DNA of 44,350 nt, from positions 1 through 44,350 of the IMG/VR virus record IMGVR_UViG_3300030419_008194; one strand, given 5' to 3'. Both the position numbers and the translations under genes were made by a program. Source of the DNA: a virus. The notes beneath the pieces were generated by a model, which saw only the letters and a program-made list of their open reading frames with translations, was not told the origin of the DNA and searched no databases. Below, piece after piece: positions 27,580-35,409 of the stretch (positions are counted from its first letter, which is position 1; each line of letters starts with the position of its first letter).

Positions 27580-28227
27580 TTAATATTTCTTTTCTTCTGT
27601 TATTTTTATTTCACGATCCCAAGCGGCCATAGTGAGACCTACTCGGGGAGATTTTTCGGTGCCTTCTTCTATAGGGAGGACTTGGTGGGGATAGAATGGA
27701 TCAAAAACAACAAGCCTATTACGTTTGTAAGAGATTTTTACCCAATTGTTATCGTCTTTTCTTACCTGTTCAAAATCTTTCCATCGCGTTGTCGCAGAAG
27801 CGTTAGATACATTAAAATGCTCATTCAAACCCAAAGCAAGCTCTCCTCCAGTTAGGTGATTTTCAGGACCTAAATAAAGAACGGAAGTATAAATGGGGGT
27901 TCTGTAGTTTCCGGTGGTGGCGTGATATTGTTCATCGCAATCGATATGTAGACCTAAGGTAGAGTTTCCCTGCATGAAATTCGACCATACTTCAAAACCC
28001 ACTACGCCTTCACTGAGAAATGGTAAGTTGTCAATCCATGTTTTACGAATGATATCGTTTATTGAGGTTCGTTGGCTTACGACTTCATGGGAGTTATTTA
28101 GATCTTTTTTAAAAACGAAGAACGATTCAAAATCTTTTTGCAAGAGGGAACGATAGAGTTCCTCTACGATCTCTTCGTTTAGAAAATCATCGATAACAAG
28201 AAAGAAATTATTTATTTTGCCGTTCAT
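27580..28227 (-). CDS. 2OG-Fe(II) oxygenase (prolyl 4-hydroxylase-like)
   Basis: 215 residues from the ATG at 28227 (a further nine-residue extension is possible). It shows the H-x-D...H iron triad as H94-I-D96 (GLHIDCDEQ) and H181 (FYPHQV), and R195 for 2-oxoglutarate. Before the triad comes 'VIDDFLNEEIVEELY', typical of small phage hydroxylases. Such enzymes hydroxylate proline or other residues; the target is unknown. It overlaps the pyrophosphatase gene by 20 bases and is unrelated in detail to the oxygenase at 24456-25133. Confidence 0.85.
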   Translation of the reverse strand: MNGKINNFFLVIDDFLNEEIVEELYRSLLQKDFESFFVFKKDLNNSHEVVSQRTSINDIIRKTWIDNLPFLSEGVVGFEVWSNFMQGNSTLGLHIDCDEQYHATTGNYRTPIYTSVLYLGPENHLTGGELALGLNEHFNVSNASATTRWKDFEQVRKDDNNWVKISYKRNRLVVFDPFYPHQVLPIEEGTEKSPRVGLTMAAWDREIKITEEKKY

Positions 28228-28738
28228 TCCATCTTTTATGAGCATCCGTAACAATACTCAAAGCTTTCTTTCCGTTTTTCCATTCTCCTACCTTTACGGT
28301 ATTAACGCGGTCTATTTTATAGATACGAAAAAATTGTTTAAATATCTTAAGATGTTCAGGTTCGATAGAGTTAAGGCGTGGATACCTGCTTTTTGGGGAC
28401 CAATGAGGTACGGCTATAATTTTATAGTCTATTTCTTTATTATCCACAAAATCTAAAACTCCTAATATTCTACATTTAACCAAACTTCCTCTATCTATCG
28501 GGTCGTGATTAAAGATTAAAACATCGAGAGGGTCATTGTCAAGAGCAAAAGTCTGAGAAATAAACCCATAATTAATAGGGTATTGAAGTGAAGAAACCAG
28601 ACACCTTTCTAGCTCAAAAATATTATATTTTTCGTTGTATTCGTATTTTGTATTTGTCCCCTTGGGGATTTCTACAATACAACTAACATGAGCAAACCCA
28701 TCAGAAGTGATGGGAATATCGTTTACAAGGTTAGGCAC
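28208..28738 (-). CDS. ppa: Inorganic pyrophosphatase, family I
   Basis: 176 residues, the normal length of bacterial family I enzymes. All key motifs are present: E23-IPKGT with K31 and E33, R45, YPINYGF (Y53, Y57), D67-N-D69-P-L-D72 and D99...D104-Y-K106. These are the metal and phosphate ligands of E. coli PPase. The enzyme splits pyrophosphate to two phosphates and so pulls nucleic acid synthesis forward. It is uncommon in phages and fits with the NrdAB, deaminase and kinase genes. It overlaps the coiled-coil gene by eight bases. Confidence 0.93.
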   Translation of the reverse strand: MPNLVNDIPITSDGFAHVSCIVEIPKGTNTKYEYNEKYNIFELERCLVSSLQYPINYGFISQTFALDNDPLDVLIFNHDPIDRGSLVKCRILGVLDFVDNKEIDYKIIAVPHWSPKSRYPRLNSIEPEHLKIFKQFFRIYKIDRVNTVKVGEWKNGKKALSIVTDAHKRWNERQNK

Positions 28739-28967
28739 TCGCCTCTTGGTTCATATTGTCATGCTTTAACACTTTAGCTTCCAGCACTTTAACTCTTTCG
28801 CCCGCCTCTACGGCTTTACTGGCGGCGTCTTGAGCCATCTGGTCAATCTCTTGAGCTTCGTGTTGAGCTTCTTGAGCTGCTTTTCGTGCATCTTCTGCCG
28901 CGTCTTGAGTTGCTGCTGCGCATCGACGGGCTGAATCCAACATTAATCTTAAATAGCCACTTGCCAT
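28731..28967 (-). CDS. Small Ala/Glu-rich coiled-coil protein
   Basis: 78 residues, almost entirely alpha-helical: repeats such as AAEDARKAAQEAQHEAQEI and AASKAVEAGERVKVLEAKV give a continuous coiled coil. There is no signal peptide. The gene is 11 bases after the DUF2589-like gene and overlaps the pyrophosphatase gene by eight bases. I recognise no family. It could be a structural spacer or partner of the DUF2589-type proteins. Confidence 0.6.
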   Translation of the reverse strand: MASGYLRLMLDSARRCAAATQDAAEDARKAAQEAQHEAQEIDQMAQDAASKAVEAGERVKVLEAKVLKHDNMNQEASA

Positions 28968-28978
28968 ACTTAATTATA

Positions 28979-29455
28979 TCAACTAGGAATAGTTTTTACA
29001 ATTTTATCATTAACTCGAGCTAGCCCTTCAGGGGTGTCTCCATTTTTTATAGTTAGTTTTACTTTGGCTAATGTGTTCTTTGGGTCTTTTCTTCCAATCA
29101 TAGCAATCATTCGGCGCTTTTTGTGATTGTCCTCGTTTTCAAATTGACCTAAATCCACATCAAATTCCATTTCTAGAGAATCTATCTTAAGATGATTATG
29201 TCCTGCAAGAGTCATTAAAGGTATTTCTACCTCTTGTTCTCCTTCAGTAGTGGGAAGAACGACCTTTTTTGTAATTGGTCGCCCATATTCATCAAAATAT
29301 GTCCCTATAACTCGCTTTAAATGCTCAGTTTCCACATATCGCTGAGCGTAAACCACTGAGTTATAGAGACACTGGATCAGGTGATCAAACGTTTTTAAGG
29401 CGGGAGCACCTTTAAATGATCCAGATTTTGAATAAGGTAATTTGTCGTCAGCCAT
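28979..29455 (-). CDS. DUF2589-related protein, second copy
   Basis: 158 residues. It lacks the first DUF2589 helix in clear form but keeps the pattern 'VEIPLMTLAGHNHLKIDSLEMEFDVDL' and the ending 'KVKLTIKNGDTPEGLARVNDKI'. Both align with the 206-residue neighbour ('LKVPLLSVIQTPNLGVKKATVDFDMEV' and 'VHVEARDDGAPEGLMKVLDIL'). It is therefore a diverged paralogue. Its ATG shares bases with the neighbour's stop (TAATG), so the two are made in step, perhaps as a heteromer. The family has no known function. Confidence 0.65.
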   Translation of the reverse strand: MADDKLPYSKSGSFKGAPALKTFDHLIQCLYNSVVYAQRYVETEHLKRVIGTYFDEYGRPITKKVVLPTTEGEQEVEIPLMTLAGHNHLKIDSLEMEFDVDLGQFENEDNHKKRRMIAMIGRKDPKNTLAKVKLTIKNGDTPEGLARVNDKIVKTIPS

Positions 29456-30075
29456 TAATTACTACCACTGCCGCCAGATGAGGAGCCTCCGCCGCCTCCA
29501 CCAGCAGGAACAGGTTGAATAGCTGCCCCAAGAATGTCAAGAACTTTCATTAAGCCTTCTGGAGCCCCGTCGTCACGAGCTTCTACGTGAACGGTATATT
29601 TTGCGGAATTATCAGTTTTCCTGATATTTTCGCTTTTGGTAGATACTGAAGCTTTTAAGTCTACTTTTACCGGCGACCACCAATTATCGTACTTAACACT
29701 AAGATCGGTTTGAGTATTTACAGAGCTAGTGTCTTGAGTGCTAGACTTGACTTCCATATCGAAGTCTACGGTAGCTTTTTTTACCCCTAGATTTGGGGTT
29801 TGTATAACTGAAAGCAATGGGACTTTAAGTTTTCTGTTTTCAATTTTTGTTGTAATAGCTCCATTTGCATCTTTTGATTCGATAGGTGCATCGTAATCGA
29901 ACTCTACTGTTCGGGCCTTAAGGTTTCCATTCCCATCGTCTTCTAGACCGATATCCTTGATAAAATTTTCTGTCGTGTGGGCTAATTGGCCCTGTGCTTT
30001 CGCTGCTCCAAGCAACGGTTCCGCGATGAGTGTCCCAATTGGGAGTCCTTTGAATTGATCTGCTATACTAGCCAT
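29455..30075 (-). CDS. DUF2589 family protein
   Basis: 206 residues. The sequence follows the DUF2589 pattern: 'LIAEPLLGAAKAQGQLAHTTENFI', then 'RTVEFDYD', 'LKVPLLSVIQTPNLGVKKA' and 'VDFDMEVKS'. The domain is probably a beta-sandwich preceded by a helix. The C-terminus is a flexible Gly/Ser tail (about 190-206). DUF2589 genes in bacteria are often clustered; their role is unknown. The ATG at 30075 has no Shine-Dalgarno and is preceded by a GTGTAACAAT element. Confidence 0.72.
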   Translation of the reverse strand: MASIADQFKGLPIGTLIAEPLLGAAKAQGQLAHTTENFIKDIGLEDDGNGNLKARTVEFDYDAPIESKDANGAITTKIENRKLKVPLLSVIQTPNLGVKKATVDFDMEVKSSTQDTSSVNTQTDLSVKYDNWWSPVKVDLKASVSTKSENIRKTDNSAKYTVHVEARDDGAPEGLMKVLDILGAAIQPVPAGGGGGGSSSGGSGSN

Positions 30076-30079
30076 GTAT

Positions 30080-30089
30080 ATTGTTACAC
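30080..30089 (-). promoter_or_regulatory. GTGTAACAAT element before the DUF2589 gene (candidate phage promoter)
   Basis: On the minus strand GTGTAACAAT lies four bases before the ATG at 30075, inside the imperfect palindrome ATATTG-TGTAA-CAATAT. If it acts as a -10 element the transcript would be leaderless, in keeping with the lack of a Shine-Dalgarno. Confidence 0.3.
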
Positions 30090-30093
30090 AATA

Positions 30094-30288
30094 TTAGTTG
30101 CCAGATTTGAATTTTTGAAAAATTTCTTTTAAATCCCTCAAGAAAACTCTTGCCATCTCTACCCTTACAGCGTCCGTGTCCTCCATAATCACAGTTTCTT
30201 TAAGTAAAGTCTCATACTTTACTTTAGCCTTCATTATCGCAGAATAAGTCTCTTTAGGTTTTGTTCTTTCAAATTCGGATGGGTTCAT
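30094..30288 (-). CDS. Small helical protein of unknown function
   Basis: 64 residues, Lys/Glu-rich and probably two helices (MKAKVKYETLLKETVIM and RVEMARVFLRDLKEIFQKF). It overlaps the upstream 65-residue gene by 20 bases and lies 18 bases before the DUF2589 gene. Tight packing and a run of charged amphipathic helices support it as real. No family is recognised. Confidence 0.55.
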   Translation of the reverse strand: MNPSEFERTKPKETYSAIMKAKVKYETLLKETVIMEDTDAVRVEMARVFLRDLKEIFQKFKSGN

Positions 30289-30466
30289 CTTTTTTATGGA
30301 TTAATTTTTTAACTCTATTGATTCTCTGCACGATTTTATCTAAAGACTTTAATTCTCCATTAAGTTTTTCGCCGTGGTTTAAGTTAAGTTCTTGAGCTAA
30401 GGCTATCATTTCACATGATATTTGCCCCAACATAAACGCCTCAGAGGAGAATTTGAATTGTGACAT
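30269..30466 (-). CDS. Small helical protein of unknown function
   Basis: 65 residues, with a hydrophobic-amphipathic helix near the N-terminus (FMLGQISCEMIALAQEL) and a basic second half (VQRINRVKKLIHKKDEP). It starts 21 bases downstream of nrdB's stop on the same strand and overlaps the next small gene by 20 bases. It may be a small regulatory or adaptor protein; nothing in the sequence fixes a role. Confidence 0.55.
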   Translation of the reverse strand: MSQFKFSSEAFMLGQISCEMIALAQELNLNHGEKLNGELKSLDKIVQRINRVKKLIHKKDEPIRI

Positions 30467-30487
30467 TGTCGTTCATAAGATGTTACA

Positions 30488-31504
30488 TTAAAAGTCATCT
30501 TCAAGGGAACCCGATTGTTGATATTCTCTGACTCGGCGTTCAAAAAAGTTACCCATAGCTTGAACATCCACTACTTCTCCGAGCCAAGGGAAGGGGTTTT
30601 TATCACTAGGAAAGCGATATTCTAACCCAACTCCTTCCAGTCTTCGGTTGCCTATATAATGCATATAATCGACAAACATATCAGCATTAAGGCCTAGAAT
30701 GCCTCGCGGTAATACATCTTTAGCGTAAGTTATTTCAAGTTCTACGGCCTTTTTAATCCATTCTGTAATTTCGTCTTGAAATGTTTTAGACCATATTTTT
30801 GGATTTTGCTCTATAATCTGATTAATTACGTAGGTTCCGAATTGAATGTGGGAGCTTTCGTCTCGTAATGTGTATTTTATTTGATCAGCAATGCCTTGCA
30901 TTTTGTTTTGTCGGCCCAAAGCTAAAAGCATAGCAAATCCGCTGAAGAAAAATATCCCTTCGCACACAATCCAGTAAGTAATAAAATTTCTTAAAATTTC
31001 TTTTTTCCCTTCTTGGGTATGAGGATTGAAGTCTGGCCGACTCAGGTCAGTAGTAATCTCCATTAAGAAATCATCTTTAGCTTTAATTGAGGGAATGTTT
31101 TCGTAAGCACGGTAAACTTCATCTATTTTAAGGCCCAAAGAATCGCAAATATAAACAATAGTAAGATTATGAAGGCTTTCCTCAAACGCTTGTCGTAAAA
31201 TATACTGGCGACACTCAGCGTCAGTAATATAGCGAAACCCGCTAAGCAAAAGATTATTACCAACAAGAGATTCACTCCCAGCAAAAAAGCCGAGTGAACG
31301 CTTGACCAAAAGTTTTTCATCATCTGTTATTTCTCCGTTTTTCCATTGTTTAATGTCTTCGGACATGGATATCTCCGTAGGCATCCAGTTGTTTGCGCAT
31401 CCTTTTAAGAATAAGTCCCACGCAGTTTTATGCTTGTGGGGGAGTATGCAATTTACACCTGCTATATCTTTCCCTAATATTTGTCCGCTTTTCGAGTCAC
31501 TCAT
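30488..31504 (-). CDS. nrdB: Ribonucleotide reductase class I small subunit, lacking the radical tyrosine (class Ic-like)
   Basis: 338 residues. The di-metal ligands are E78 (GFFAGSESLV), E109 and H112 (FEESLHNL), E182 (CEGIFFF), E216 and H219 (RDESSHIQF). The first ligand is Glu where standard R2 proteins have Asp. The radical Tyr, four residues after the first His, is I116 (H-N-L-T-I). Chlamydia R2, the class Ic type, has Glu at the former and Phe at the latter position, and uses Mn/Fe instead of a tyrosyl radical. The C-terminal SLEDDF tail should dock to NrdA. The ATG overlaps the glycosyltransferase stop by eight bases. Confidence 0.95.
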   Translation of the reverse strand: MSDSKSGQILGKDIAGVNCILPHKHKTAWDLFLKGCANNWMPTEISMSEDIKQWKNGEITDDEKLLVKRSLGFFAGSESLVGNNLLLSGFRYITDAECRQYILRQAFEESLHNLTIVYICDSLGLKIDEVYRAYENIPSIKAKDDFLMEITTDLSRPDFNPHTQEGKKEILRNFITYWIVCEGIFFFSGFAMLLALGRQNKMQGIADQIKYTLRDESSHIQFGTYVINQIIEQNPKIWSKTFQDEITEWIKKAVELEITYAKDVLPRGILGLNADMFVDYMHYIGNRRLEGVGLEYRFPSDKNPFPWLGEVVDVQAMGNFFERRVREYQQSGSLEDDF

Positions 31505-32264
31505 TTGGCGTATAGTAATTTGATTGTAGTTTTAAGTTGCCTATGTAGGTATTAAATCCGCGATGACCTAGGCTTATATCGGTCACAACGTTTATTTCTC
31601 CACCTAAAGATTTCCATAGTTTACAGAACCCGTAATCTTCGCTTTCGTATTTTTTAGTTTTTGGATTCACTTCACATCGAAAAATATCATAAAAATTATC
31701 TCCTGCCTCTACGTAACCATCAATATCGTTTGTATATTTTATATCAGGTCTAGCTGCAATTATTTTTTCTATACATTCGCGCTTTATAAGCATAAATCCT
31801 GTGGCTGCGTAATTAGCCTTTACAATATCTTGGGATTTAGCCTTCTGAATTTCTTCAGGGTTTATTTCTGTCGAAAAGTCAGTAGCAAGATGCCTCCAAT
31901 GTTCTGGGAATCTGCCAGTTGAGGCCATCGCTTCAATTTTTTGGCCATTAAAATACTTTTTAGGATATACTCCAACCACTACATCTTTATCCGCCTCAAG
32001 AAGTTTCATTACGTCAAACGCGGAAAATTGAGTGTCGGTGTCGATAAATAGTAAATGGGTATAATCCTTATTTAGCATAAAAGCCACAGAAGCATTTCGT
32101 GCTCTACTAATTAAGCTTTCAAACCATATAGAACGCAGTCCTATTCTGATACCCTTTTGCCTACATACAGACATTAGGTCAATAGTGCTCATCATATAGT
32201 CTGAGTGCACCATACCGGTATACCCGATAACAGGGTAAAAAATATTTACTTTAGAGTAATCCAT
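31497..32264 (-). CDS. GT-A type glycosyltransferase lying between nrdA and nrdB
   Basis: 255 residues from the ATG at 32264, which overlaps the nrdA stop as TAATG; a nine-base longer form is possible. The sequence 'SRARNASVAFML', then 'THLLFIDTDTQF' with the D75-T-D77 metal motif, and 'ISLGHRGFN' near the end match a phage GT2-like family. It probably transfers a sugar from a nucleotide-sugar. The acceptor is unknown. It is translationally coupled on both sides to the reductase genes, so it is made with the dNTP enzymes, although no role in reduction is evident. Confidence 0.75.
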   Translation of the reverse strand: MDYSKVNIFYPVIGYTGMVHSDYMMSTIDLMSVCRQKGIRIGLRSIWFESLISRARNASVAFMLNKDYTHLLFIDTDTQFSAFDVMKLLEADKDVVVGVYPKKYFNGQKIEAMASTGRFPEHWRHLATDFSTEINPEEIQKAKSQDIVKANYAATGFMLIKRECIEKIIAARPDIKYTNDIDGYVEAGDNFYDIFRCEVNPKTKKYESEDYGFCKLWKSLGGEINVVTDISLGHRGFNTYIGNLKLQSNYYTPNE

Positions 32265-34678
32265 TACTGACAAGCTTCGCAGGCCTCAGGGTTTGCAATA
32301 GAGCAAGCTACCTGTTCTTCTTCCGTATATTCTTTTTTCGTAGACTTTTCTACTTTCGACGCACCGCGATTACGCAGGTAGTAGGTAGTCTTGAGTCCCG
32401 CTTCCCATGCGGCCATGTAAATATCATTCAAATATTTTAAACTTGTTCCTTTGTTGTATAAATTGAAAGAAATGCCTTGATCAATCCATTTTTGTCGAGC
32501 CGCGTTGCATTCAATTAACTTAAACATATCACGGTCAAAAGCAGTCTTATATTTTTCGCGATACTTTTTAGGAATGTCAAGAAGCATAACATCGCCGTCC
32601 ACTTCCTTAACAGCTTCTGCTAACTGAGGGCTCCATAAGCCTTCCCTTTTCATATCATCTACAAACTGCTCATTAACAACGTAAAAGTTTCCACTCTTAC
32701 ATTCGTAAACAAACATTACTGAGAAGTTTGGTTCGATACTTTGCTCCACGCCGTTAATATACCCGATAGTGGCAGTGGGAGCGATGGCCATAGTGTTGCT
32801 GTTTCGCATTCCATATTTAGATATATGTTCCCTTACTTTTTTCCAATCAAGTTTTCCCCGAACGGGAGTCTTTGGAGATTTTTTTCTAAAATCTAAGAGG
32901 GCGTTATAAGTGTCAATAGGAAGCTGGCCTTTTTCCCAGAGAGAACCGGAGTAAGTCTTATAACTACCCCTTTCTCTAGCTAGCTCACTGGAGGAGAGGA
33001 TTGCGTTATAAGAAAAGAATTCTGTTAGTTCGTCTATAAATTTTACAGCTTTATCTGAATCATACTGGATATCAAGAATCTGTAAAACGTCATGGGTGGC
33101 CATCATGCCGAGCCCAATTGGACGATGCTGCATGTTAGCGTTCTCCGCTTCTTTAGTTGGGTAAAAATTCAAATCAATCACATTATCCAAAAGCCGGATG
33201 GCAGTTTTAATAGTCGAGGCTAAAAGATCTTTATTTAATCCATTGTCTTCAAGATGATTTTTTAAATTTACGCTTCCTAGATTACATACTGCTGTTTCTC
33301 CTATTTCTATTTTTTCTCCATCTTTATATTGAGAAGGTTTTGTGTGTAAAAGAATTTCGGTGCAAAGGTTGCTAGAATGAACCGTGCCTTGATGCTGATT
33401 GCTGTATCGGATATTAGAGGGGTCTTTAAATGTTACCCAAGGGTGGGAAGTTTCAAATAAAACCTTAAGCATTTTCTTCCAAAGCTCTTTAGCTTTTACC
33501 TTGCGGAAGTTTTTCAGAGTGCCTTCTTCGGCGTGCTTGCAATAATAATCGTAAGACTCTTCAAAGTCCTCTCCGTAAGCTTCATGAAGTTCACGGCAGT
33601 CAGATGGGCAAAACATATACCAGTCAGCATCTTCCTGTACTTTTTTCATGAAAAGGTCAGGAACCCATGAGGCAGTGTTCATATCATGGCAACGAAGTCT
33701 TTCGTCACCAGTGTTTCGGCGTAGATTTAGAAAGTCTTCAAAATCAAGATGCCAAGGCTCAAGGTAAGCGCATCCCGCGCCGGGTCTTTTACCGCCTTGG
33801 TTTACTGCAACGAGTGTGTCGTTGAGGATTTTGAGCCATGGCACAAGACCTCCAGAAATCCCGTTTGTGCCTTTGATAAAAGCCCCAGAAGCACGAAAAT
33901 TAGTAACATCAAAGCCAAGACCTCCGGCGTGCTTACTTTTGCGGGCTTCTTGCCAGACTCCTTCGAAGATTCCGTCGATACTGTCATCAAATGTATTTAA
34001 GTAACATGAACTTAATTGAGAGTGAGTAGTGCCACTATTAAATAAGGTAGGTGTGGAAGGAGTGTACAGCAGATTGCTAAAAAGGTTATAGAACTCAATG
34101 GCTCTTTCTTCTTTATTGTCTTCATTTAAAGCTAGCCCCATAGCAATCCTCATCCAGAAAGCCTGCGGAGACTCAATAATTTTATTATTAACGCGAATAA
34201 AGTATCTGTCTATTAAAATTTGTAATCCTAAATATTTAAATTTTTTATCTCGTTCAGGATCGATGGCTTCGGAAAGTTTTTTTAGGTCGTAGTCTAAAAG
34301 TCTAGGGCTTAGGACTTCATTTTTTACTAATTTTTTTACTCCTTGTACGAAGGATTTTTTGTACTGTAAATCGAAAGTATCAGAATCTACGCTCTCCCTA
34401 AAAACTTCTTTGTAAAGAGCGTTAACGGCAAGAGCGGAGGCAACGTTGCTGTAATTGGGTTCTTTTTCTATTTTAGCGCGAGCTGATAGAATAAGAGCTT
34501 CGTCAATTTCTTTGGTGGTTATTTTGTCGTAAAGCTGAAGTTGGGCGTCGAGTATTACTTCGCTGGCCGACACGTTATTGCCGTCAATACCTGCGCAAGC
34601 TCGGTAAACACACTTGTTTATCTTTTCGACATCGAATTCTTCTAGCTTACCGTTTCTTTTTTTTACTTTTATTTCCAT
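32264..34678 (-). CDS. nrdA: Ribonucleotide reductase class I large subunit
   Basis: 804 residues from the ATG at 34678; a GTG 18 bases upstream lies in the terminator-like hairpin, and with the ATG the catalytic numbering falls at C225, N437-x-C439-x-E441 and C465, almost as in E. coli. Residues 1-90 are an ATP-cone (KVKKRNGKLEEFDVEKI). The C-terminal 'TTYYLRNRGA' holds the paired Tyr of the radical path, and the tail ends in C-x2-C (CEACQ) for thioredoxin or glutaredoxin. It reduces NDPs to dNDPs with NrdB. It is first gene of the nrdA-glycosyltransferase-nrdB operon. Confidence 0.96.
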   Translation of the reverse strand: MEIKVKKRNGKLEEFDVEKINKCVYRACAGIDGNNVSASEVILDAQLQLYDKITTKEIDEALILSARAKIEKEPNYSNVASALAVNALYKEVFRESVDSDTFDLQYKKSFVQGVKKLVKNEVLSPRLLDYDLKKLSEAIDPERDKKFKYLGLQILIDRYFIRVNNKIIESPQAFWMRIAMGLALNEDNKEERAIEFYNLFSNLLYTPSTPTLFNSGTTHSQLSSCYLNTFDDSIDGIFEGVWQEARKSKHAGGLGFDVTNFRASGAFIKGTNGISGGLVPWLKILNDTLVAVNQGGKRPGAGCAYLEPWHLDFEDFLNLRRNTGDERLRCHDMNTASWVPDLFMKKVQEDADWYMFCPSDCRELHEAYGEDFEESYDYYCKHAEEGTLKNFRKVKAKELWKKMLKVLFETSHPWVTFKDPSNIRYSNQHQGTVHSSNLCTEILLHTKPSQYKDGEKIEIGETAVCNLGSVNLKNHLEDNGLNKDLLASTIKTAIRLLDNVIDLNFYPTKEAENANMQHRPIGLGMMATHDVLQILDIQYDSDKAVKFIDELTEFFSYNAILSSSELARERGSYKTYSGSLWEKGQLPIDTYNALLDFRKKSPKTPVRGKLDWKKVREHISKYGMRNSNTMAIAPTATIGYINGVEQSIEPNFSVMFVYECKSGNFYVVNEQFVDDMKREGLWSPQLAEAVKEVDGDVMLLDIPKKYREKYKTAFDRDMFKLIECNAARQKWIDQGISFNLYNKGTSLKYLNDIYMAAWEAGLKTTYYLRNRGASKVEKSTKKEYTEEEQVACSIANPEACEACQ

Positions 34679-34684
34679 TTGTAG

Positions 34685-34709
34685 AAAAAAATACACCCCA
34701 AGCGGGTGT
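34685..34709 (-). terminator. Rho-independent terminator or attenuator directly before nrdA
   Basis: On the minus strand ACACCC-GCTTG-GGGTGT forms a six-base-pair stem, followed by A and a run of seven T. The run ends six bases before the nrdA ATG (34678), leaving no room for a promoter. It is either a terminator for the small genes upstream with read-through into nrdA, or an attenuator of nrdA. Confidence 0.6.
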
Positions 34710-34746
34710 GTGAGTTACTTTAGTTTAAGCGGGGAGCGGAGTCAAG

Positions 34747-34914
34747 TCATTTTTCCACTATCGCCAGCTTTTCATCCGTTTTTTTTTGAAGGGCAGATAA
34801 ATACCTTTTAGCCTCTTTTAACCCTTCCTCCGAATGAGGGAAAGCCCCATATGACCATTTTCTTTTTTCTGATTCAATCAAATAATATTTTTTATTTTTT
34901 TTGTTTTTTGGCAT
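34747..34914 (-). CDS. Small Lys-rich protein of unknown function
   Basis: 55 residues: a very basic N-terminus (MPKNKKNKKYYLIESEKRK), then 'WSYGAFPHSEEGLKEAKRY' and a helical end. The middle resembles small phage proteins with a 'W-x-x-GxFPH...EEGLKEAKRYL' pattern. The frame overlaps the 109-residue coiled-coil gene upstream by 23 bases and ends before the hairpin at 34685-34709. Codon use fits its neighbours. No function can be given. Confidence 0.5.
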   Translation of the reverse strand: MPKNKKNKKYYLIESEKRKWSYGAFPHSEEGLKEAKRYLSALQKKTDEKLAIVEK

Positions 34915-35221
34915 AACGAGCTAGCGTGGTAATTATTTTTTCCTCTAAATCCAAAACTTGAGCTTCGAGTGCATCTAACTGGTTATTTTCAAAATCAATC
35001 CTTTTCATAATTTTTCCCGATTCTCTTTGTAATTTTTTGAATTTTTTATCGTGAGATTCTCCAGAAGAAAAAAGAGCCTCTTCTTCAAATTCGTCCATTT
35101 TTTCAAAAATTTTCTCAGCCCTCTCTTCCCAAAACCCAATACTCTCACAACAAAGCTCTAAAGAGTTTGTCAACTCTTTTTTTTCCGTCAGGAGCTTTTT
35201 TAAAGTTTTATCAAGATTCAT
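34892..35221 (-). CDS. Coiled-coil protein of unknown function
   Basis: 109 residues, a nearly continuous coiled coil with two arms (about 5-50 and 60-100) rich in Glu, Lys and Leu. There is a C-C pair at 24-25. No membrane or signal segment is visible. It overlaps the 62-residue gene upstream by 11 bases and the 55-residue gene downstream by 23 bases. The family is not recognised. Confidence 0.55.
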   Translation of the reverse strand: MNLDKTLKKLLTEKKELTNSLELCCESIGFWEERAEKIFEKMDEFEEEALFSSGESHDKKFKKLQRESGKIMKRIDFENNQLDALEAQVLDLEEKIITTLARYAKKQKK

Positions 35222-35399
35222 TTTTTAAAGTATCTCTAATTAGTTTAAGCTTACTGGTCATAAAGCTCTCTCCCGGGTTTTTAAGGGGGTTTTTCGCTTT
35301 AGCTTCGGCGTCTTGCCATATAGATATTTCTATTAACTGCTCAGTAAGGCCAACTAATTGGTCATGGGCGGCTTGAGTTAAGATGACGTCGTTAGTCAT
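35211..35399 (-). CDS. Small phage protein of unknown function
   Basis: 62 residues, beginning MTNDVILTQAAHDQLVGL, one or two helices with an acidic and a basic face. It overlaps the coiled-coil gene downstream by 11 bases and follows the 64-residue gene by ten bases, consistent with an operon of small genes. I recognise no domain. Confidence 0.5.
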   Translation of the reverse strand: MTNDVILTQAAHDQLVGLTEQLIEISIWQDAEAKAKNPLKNPGESFMTSKLKLIRDTLKNES

Positions 35400-35409
35400 T
35401 TAAAAAATT

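Noticed and set aside
30488-31504. NrdB as a broken, inactive gene because the tyrosine is missing
   Set aside because: The frame is intact and all metal ligands and the C-terminal tail are present; the change pairs with a Glu for Asp swap known from class Ic, so a functional variant is more likely.
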